From assembly GCA_964628515.1 (NCBI GenBank), contig CAZVNZ010000050.1:1-11304 (forward strand): a stretch of DNA of 11,304 nucleotides, in the 5' to 3' direction. Positions 7,118 through 11,304 of the stretch are shown in pieces. Every line of letters starts with the position of its first letter. Position 1 is the stretch's first letter. The translations under genes and the position numbers were made by a program. Below the pieces are notes generated by a model. It worked only from the letters and a program-made list of their open reading frames with translations. It made no database searches and was not told the DNA's origin. The DNA is from CAZVNZ01 sp964628515. Its GTDB lineage: Bacteria; Bacillota; Clostridia; Christensenellales; Christensenellaceae.

Positions 7118-7146
7118 AGTATATATTATATATGCTTTTTTTTCAA
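7118..7146 (-). promoter_or_regulatory. Predicted aconitase promoter
   Basis: Minus-strand TTGAAA (7141-7146, four of six), 17-base spacer, TATACT (7118-7123, five of six). Initiation near 7111 gives a leader of about 25 bases containing the ribosome site. A run of eight A spans the -35 and spacer. An alternative TATAAT lies closer to the gene but lacks a well-spaced -35 box. Confidence 0.5.
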
Positions 7147-7153
7147 GTTAGTG

Positions 7154-7189
7154 TATAATATCAAGTATTAATATTTTCTTACGAGGAGG
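7154..7189 (+). promoter_or_regulatory. Predicted -10 box and ribosome site of the 86-residue gene
   Basis: A perfect TATAAT (7154-7159) lies 37 bases before the start codon, and AGGAGG (7184-7189) lies seven bases before the ATG at 7197. No good -35 box is seen 16-18 bases upstream of the -10. This -10 is only seven bases from the -35 box of the oppositely directed aconitase promoter, so polymerase binding at the two could interfere. Confidence 0.5.
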
Positions 7190-7196
7190 TTAAGTT

Positions 7197-7457
7197 ATGC
7201 TTACAGTTTGGGGCAAACTGCTAAAAGACAATAAAATAATTAAAAGCGAAACGTATACAAGCGATAAAAGCGATATTAGCAATGCACTTCTTGAATGTTT
7301 GGAGTATTTTGCACGCAAGTTTGATATGGAGGCGCCAATGTGGCATACAAACCATACAAAGCAGATGGCGGTGTTTCATAAAGCCACCTTTAAGAAGGAT
7401 GATTTTATTGACAGCATACCTTTTGACCGTTTTGAAATGCAAATACTTAACAATTAG
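7197..7457 (+). CDS. Small conserved-looking protein of unknown function
   Basis: An 86-residue soluble protein and the only plus-strand gene in the window. Support comes from a perfect AGGAGG seven bases before the ATG, an upstream TATAAT, and a hairpin with T-run at its end. It has no signal peptide, membrane segment or cysteine-rich motif beyond a single Cys. Its composition is mixed, with Trp5 and Trp49, a His-containing middle (WHTNHTKQ), and a C-terminal portion (DDFIDSIPFDRFEMQIL) that suggests an alpha/beta fold. The general pattern recalls a short uncharacterised protein seen in Clostridia, but I cannot name a family with certainty. It diverges from aconitase across a 111-base shared promoter region and converges on the c-di-GMP gene, whose stop lies 22 bases away. 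Function unknown; that it is a real gene is likely. Confidence 0.8.
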   Translation: MLTVWGKLLKDNKIIKSETYTSDKSDISNALLECLEYFARKFDMEAPMWHTNHTKQMAVFHKATFKKDDFIDSIPFDRFEMQILNN

Positions 7458-7478
7458 CGGTTTTTAGCTGTTGTTTTT
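7449..7478 (+). terminator. Predicted terminator of the 86-residue gene
   Basis: AACAA (7449-7453) and AGC (7456-7458) pair with TTGTT (7471-7475) and GCT (7467-7469) across a small asymmetric bulge, leaving an eight-base loop. The stem runs directly into further T (7474-7478). It overlaps the stop codon and fits the tight convergent space. The stem is imperfect. On the minus strand the same hairpin lacks a T-run, so no terminator is evident for the converging gene. Confidence 0.45.
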
Positions 7479-7479
7479 C

Positions 7480-10400
7480 TTACACAATAACTTCGTCCTC
7501 TAAATACTTGCTTGCAAATTCCTCTATGGGCATTGGTTTTCCGTATAAGTACCCCTGCCCTAAGGAGCAACCTAACTCTTTTAAAATGTACTCTTGATCC
7601 TCCGTTTCTATGCCCTCCGCAATTACGTTTATGTTTAAATCGCTGCACATCAGTATTACATTTTTTAGTATGATGCGGTTTTTATGGTGTTGAGCAATGG
7701 AATTTACGAGACTTCTGTCTATTTTAAGCATATCAAAATTTACATCCGCCATTATGGACAAATTGGAGTATTTTGTGCCAAAATCGTCTAAAGCTATGGA
7801 ATACCCTGCATCATAAAAATCCTTAACCACTTGGTACATAATGTTTTTACCCGAATCTGCAAGGCTTTCCGTTATTTCTATTTCCAAATACTTTTTGGGT
7901 ATTTTGTATTTGGAATAAATTGCCTCCACACTTGATACAATATCGTGTTCGAGTAAGGTAAGTCTTGAAAAATTAAGAGAAATTACAGGAATACGTTTGC
8001 CTGCCTCCTGCCAATTTTTAATTAACTTGCACACTCCCTCAAACACAAATAAATCTATGTATCTAATAAAGTTATGCTCTTCCAACAATCCTATAAAGGA
8101 AGAGGGCATTTGCAAGCCGTGTATTTTGTGCATATGCCTAATAAGTGCTTCCGCACCCATTATTTTGCCTGTATCAAAATCAATTTTCGGTTGTAAATAT
8201 ATTAAATATTCGTTATTTTGAATATCCGATAGGAGCTCTTTTAGTATTATCCGCCTGTTTACGTCCACGGTAAATTCTTCCGTATCGTAGTAGCGTTTTT
8301 TGTTTACCTTCATAGTTTGAGTTGCTTTTTCCACAAGCTCGTTTATATCCGTTTCCACCTTATCCCAAGCATAACCTACGGAAATGGTAAAGTTGCCGTT
8401 TCTTCCTACCCACTCTTGAAGTTCCTTTTCTCCTGTTTTTAGTTCTTCTAAGGTAATGCCTTTGGCTATTACCACAAACTCGTCTCCGTTAAGCCTAAAT
8501 ATATAGTGTCCGCAAAAAACACCCTTAAGCATAACAGCGAGTTGCTTTATGTAGTAATCGCCCCCTTGAAAGCCTATGTTACTGTTAATCTTTTTAAGAC
8601 CGTTAATGTCCGCCACCGCCACACCCAACGTTTTGGTTACGTCTTTGTCGTATTTTTGCAAAAAGTTTTCGTAGCTTGTTCTGTTTAAAAGCCCCGTTAA
8701 ATCGTCGTGACTGTTTAGGTAGGTCATCTCTTCCATTAGCTTTCTGCTTTTAAACTCGCTTATTATAAAGTTTTGGAAGGACTCTATAAAGGAAACGTTT
8801 TGGAAGCTTTTAGTAATGTTTTCTATTACAATAAAGCCTATTTCCACCCCTTCCTCCACTAAGGGCACCCATCTTTGATTGTTGACGCTTGCAAGCTGCA
8901 TTACCTCGTACATTTCGTAGGAGAGGGCAAGCATATCTTCCATTGATTCTATTACCAAAGGCGCATTCCATTTTCTTGCGGAAATCCACTCGTTTACCAC
9001 ACCTGCCGTAATACTGCGCTGATTTTTCAGAACATTTGCGTCATTTTTGCTCCATACCGCCGTACAATCAAAAATATGCTCGTTGTTGATATTTTCCCAA
9101 AACAGTACATTTTTTGCATCAAAAAAGCAACCTATGGTTTCTAAAGCATGCTCTAAAAGCTCGGTTAGGTTTTTGGCATCGTTCATTTTTTGGATACCAC
9201 TTAAAATTACGTGGCTTTCCTCTGACAAACTTTCCATAGAGTCCACAATACTTTTGTCGTTGGAAATATCTATGGAAATTGCCAGTACAACTTCTTTTTT
9301 TTGCCAATATATAAGTTTATTTTTTATGAGAAAATCCTGCTCTAAATATTCATTGTGATTTTCCCAGATATAAAATTTATCCGTAGACCAGTTTGCTTTA
9401 CTGCAAAAAGGGCAAGGTTGGGTGCGCTTATGCAATATTTCGTAGCACTTTAACCCTTCGCATTCCTCTTTTGTTAGCCCTACTCTGTTGTAAAAAGCAA
9501 TGTTACCGCAAATAAGGTCAAAATTATCTTTGTTTATAATGTATGCCATATCTCCGTGCTCGGACACTAGCGCATCAAAATCCGTGTGATTTTCTGTGGC
9601 GTACAACTCTGTTTTTTTGCCTTCGTCTAAATTTCTTAGGTATGCAAGCATTACTATGTGTCCGCTGTGAGTATCTTGCAATAGATGTATGGTGATGTTC
9701 ATCCATGCAAGTTTGTTTTGGTCTACAATACGGCGAAAATCGCAACCAACACAAGAATTTCCCTGTTTGTAGGACTGTATTAGTTTGTCTTTGTCCATTA
9801 AATCTAAGTAATGGGCTCTGTCGTCTACATGCACCACTTTATTTATAAATTCTCTGACTAAGTTAGTATATGTGACTTTATCTATGATTTCATTATATAA
9901 ATTCCACATTCCGCCTGTTTTTGAAATTCTATCCTCGTTTAAATCCGCAAGGGCGTAGGCGGTTTTCTCGCTAAGCATAGCTTGAAAAAAGTGGGTTTCC
10001 GTCAAATATTTAAAAAATGCGACTTTGTTAGAGTGAATATTGCGAATAATACCCACCGCATGCCTTCCGTTTTCCACGTCTTCTTTGATTTCCACCGTTA
10101 AATTAACCCAAATATACTCTCCGGAGTTGTGCTTCATGCGTATCTCCTTGCTAAAGGGTTTGCCTAAGGTGTGCATTAATTCAAACGCATCTTTAAAGCC
10201 TTGCACATAATCTTTGTGGATTAAATCCTTTGCAATTAAGGCGGCGGTAAAGCTACCGTGTGTGTCTTGGTCTTCTTTGTCTAAGGCGTTCATAATATAG
10301 TGGGAAACGTATACATGTGCCTTTTTTGTATCTAAATTATAGCGAAACGCCTCGTAATCCGTTCGCTTTGTAAGCTGTTTTACCGTGTGCAAATATTCTT

Positions 10401-10833
10401 TGAAATTTAAGTCTAAATTAATATATTTTGAGTTATCGTACAAAATTAAGTATATGCACTCCTCTTTTTCGCAAACCACGTTTGCACCTGTTACATACAA
10501 CCATTTATGTGTGTTATCTTTGGTAATTACCTGTATTTGAAGTTCTACAAGTTGGGCATCATCATTATTATTAAAAGTTTCCTCTACAATAATACCGTTG
10601 TGGTTTATAATAGACTCCATTTTATTTGCAAATTTATAGCCGATTTCTTCTTGAGTGTAGTTTAAAAGTGCATAAAAAAAACTGTTTGCCCACTTTATGC
10701 CAAGCTGTTTTTCCTTTTGTAATACGCACATTGCATAAGGTATCTTATTTAATAAATCCAAATCCTCTTTACATAATTCAAGCAACGTTTTAGTATCGTT
10801 GCTAAAAATCTTGCATAAATCCTGATTACCCAT
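7480..10833 (-). CDS. Multi-sensor c-di-GMP protein: PAS-like repeats, GAF, GGDEF, EAL
   Basis: A 1117-residue protein predicted to turn over the second messenger cyclic di-GMP. No membrane segment is visible, so it should be cytoplasmic. Regions in order: four PAS-like segments (about 28-135, 150-275, 285-410 and 420-530; the third is least clear), a GAF-like domain (about 541-700), GGDEF (about 708-850) and EAL (about 865-1112). GGDEF keeps DINGLKKIN and the GGD block, but its signature is NGDEF (782-786), with the first glycine replaced. EAL looks complete: EAL at 895-897, SLNFS, EITES, DDFG at 1016-1019, LKID at 1036-1039, AEGIET and QGYLYGKPM. The likely net activity is therefore c-di-GMP hydrolysis, with synthase activity or GTP sensing by GGDEF uncertain. 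PAS-like segments 3 and 4 contain CVGC (361-364) and Cys463 with CPFC (474-477), possible metal or redox sites. AGGAG lies five bases before the ATG, with a promoter just upstream. Confidence 0.93.
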   Translation of the reverse strand: MGNQDLCKIFSNDTKTLLELCKEDLDLLNKIPYAMCVLQKEKQLGIKWANSFFYALLNYTQEEIGYKFANKMESIINHNGIIVEETFNNNDDAQLVELQIQVITKDNTHKWLYVTGANVVCEKEECIYLILYDNSKYINLDLNFKEYLHTVKQLTKRTDYEAFRYNLDTKKAHVYVSHYIMNALDKEDQDTHGSFTAALIAKDLIHKDYVQGFKDAFELMHTLGKPFSKEIRMKHNSGEYIWVNLTVEIKEDVENGRHAVGIIRNIHSNKVAFFKYLTETHFFQAMLSEKTAYALADLNEDRISKTGGMWNLYNEIIDKVTYTNLVREFINKVVHVDDRAHYLDLMDKDKLIQSYKQGNSCVGCDFRRIVDQNKLAWMNITIHLLQDTHSGHIVMLAYLRNLDEGKKTELYATENHTDFDALVSEHGDMAYIINKDNFDLICGNIAFYNRVGLTKEECEGLKCYEILHKRTQPCPFCSKANWSTDKFYIWENHNEYLEQDFLIKNKLIYWQKKEVVLAISIDISNDKSIVDSMESLSEESHVILSGIQKMNDAKNLTELLEHALETIGCFFDAKNVLFWENINNEHIFDCTAVWSKNDANVLKNQRSITAGVVNEWISARKWNAPLVIESMEDMLALSYEMYEVMQLASVNNQRWVPLVEEGVEIGFIVIENITKSFQNVSFIESFQNFIISEFKSRKLMEEMTYLNSHDDLTGLLNRTSYENFLQKYDKDVTKTLGVAVADINGLKKINSNIGFQGGDYYIKQLAVMLKGVFCGHYIFRLNGDEFVVIAKGITLEELKTGEKELQEWVGRNGNFTISVGYAWDKVETDINELVEKATQTMKVNKKRYYDTEEFTVDVNRRIILKELLSDIQNNEYLIYLQPKIDFDTGKIMGAEALIRHMHKIHGLQMPSSFIGLLEEHNFIRYIDLFVFEGVCKLIKNWQEAGKRIPVISLNFSRLTLLEHDIVSSVEAIYSKYKIPKKYLEIEITESLADSGKNIMYQVVKDFYDAGYSIALDDFGTKYSNLSIMADVNFDMLKIDRSLVNSIAQHHKNRIILKNVILMCSDLNINVIAEGIETEDQEYILKELGCSLGQGYLYGKPMPIEEFASKYLEDEVIV

Positions 10834-10862
10834 AATAACTCCTAATTTTGTACTTAATATCT

Positions 10863-10891
10863 ATTATAAATGGAATAATCTTAAATGTCTA
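10863..10891 (-). promoter_or_regulatory. Predicted promoter of the c-di-GMP sensor gene
   Basis: Minus-strand TAGACA (10886-10891, one mismatch to TTGACA), 17-base spacer, perfect TATAAT (10863-10868). Initiation near 10856 leaves a leader of about 23 bases that includes AGGAG at 10839-10843. A-rich tracts further upstream on the same strand (10921-10960) could act as an UP-like element, though they are more distant than usual. Confidence 0.65.
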
Positions 10892-10960
10892 TGAGTTGGC
10901 GGTATAATTATTTTGATAATATTGTTTTTCAATTTTGTTTTTTTGACTTTTTGTTTTTTG

Positions 10961-11021
10961 GGTGATGTGTTGCAGGTGATGCACCGTGGGTGATGTGCCG
11001 TAGTTAGTGCGCCGGAGGTGA
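10961..11021. repeat. Degenerate 14-bp tandem repeat, about 4.4 copies
   Basis: Four adjoining 14-base units start at 10961, 10975, 10989 and 11003, followed by a partial fifth (GGTGA at 11017). The central unit is GGTGATGTGCCGTA. Units one and two each match it at 11 of 14 positions and unit four at 9. It lies in the 207-base non-coding gap between the 5S terminator and the sensor-gene promoter, next to T-rich sequence on one side and A-rich on the other, and is noticeably more GC-rich than its surroundings. No open frame or RNA gene is apparent across it. It could be a simple sequence expansion or an array of binding sites. Confidence 0.75.
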
Positions 11022-11040
11022 AAAAAAGTTGATGAAATAC

Positions 11041-11071
11041 AAAAAGTCCTCAAGCACTTAAGCAAGAGAAC
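11041..11071 (-). terminator. Intrinsic terminator of the rRNA operon
   Basis: Minus-strand GTTCTC (11066-11071) pairs with GAGGAC (11046-11051), with one G-T pair. Two mismatched T-T positions, two further GC pairs and a six-base loop complete the hairpin. A run of five T follows (11041-11045). It begins about 20 bases after the 3' end of 5S rRNA, the expected place for the end of an rRNA operon. Confidence 0.75.
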
Positions 11072-11090
11072 CCTTCGTTATAAAATTGAA

Positions 11091-11206
<116 letters not shown>

Positions 11207-11304
11207 AAATTCAAACTATGTAAGTGTTGGCAACCGGTATTGCCGTGTAAAGCACACTCAAAATTGCATAATGACATTATATAATAAAGAATAAAGTTTT
11301 TCAA
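11207..11304 (-). other. rRNA operon spacer upstream of 5S (probably 23S-5S)
   Basis: No gene is seen in the last 98 bases. Read on the minus strand it is AT-rich, contains GCAATTTTGAGTG, a phrase typical of clostridial rRNA spacers, and has two small hairpins: GTGT/ACAC (11245-11257) and GGCAA/TTGCC (11229-11244). These may help precursor processing. The 23S 3' end is not recognisable here, so it would lie beyond the edge. No tRNA is visible. Confidence 0.55.

Noticed and set aside
10961..11021. CRISPR array
   Set aside because: Units are 14 bases, directly adjoining without spacers, and degenerate; no cas genes.

Overview
The window is AT-rich chromosomal DNA that looks like a low-GC Firmicute, most likely an anaerobic member of class Clostridia. 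The basis is strong AGGAGG-type ribosome binding sites, sigma-A-type promoters of the TTGACA-N17-TATAAT class, a Firmicute-type 5S rRNA, a clostridial-style Rex repressor, and an Aquifex-type single-chain aconitase of about 640 residues. The exact lineage cannot be fixed from this sequence alone. Nearly everything reads leftward (minus strand), co-directional with the rRNA operon at the right edge. Only one small gene is on the plus strand.

Layout, right to left in transcription order. An rRNA operon ends with a 5S rRNA (about 11091-11206) and an intrinsic terminator (11041-11071). A non-coding gap follows, with a degenerate 14-bp tandem repeat (10961-11021) and a good promoter (10863-10891). 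That promoter serves a 1117-residue soluble sensor protein with PAS-like, GAF, GGDEF and EAL domains (7480-10833). Its EAL phosphodiesterase site looks complete and its GGDEF signature is altered to NGDEF. A small plus-strand gene of unknown function (7197-7457) converges on it and diverges from aconitase (5154-7085, GTG start). Then come a zinc-ribbon/Gln-rich/DUF4190-type membrane protein (4391-5068) and the NADH/NAD+-sensing repressor Rex (3673-4335, start uncertain). Last are two consecutive VanW-domain cell-envelope proteins (1921-3573 and 81-1715). A strong promoter at 20-48 points out of the left edge to an unseen gene.

How they fit together: the VanW pair are clear paralogues, separated by a terminator and a new promoter, so they are probably separate transcription units. 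Rex and aconitase belong to central redox and carbon metabolism, but I see no convincing Rex operator here, so a direct regulatory link is only conjecture. The c-di-GMP sensor is the most elaborate signalling protein. It carries unusual cysteine motifs in its PAS-like region.

I see no mobile element, CRISPR array, prophage or defence locus. The window reads as a mostly ordinary chromosomal region. The points most worth a second look are the cysteine-bearing sensor, the duplicated VanW genes, the tandem repeat, and three genes whose longest open frame probably does not give the true start.
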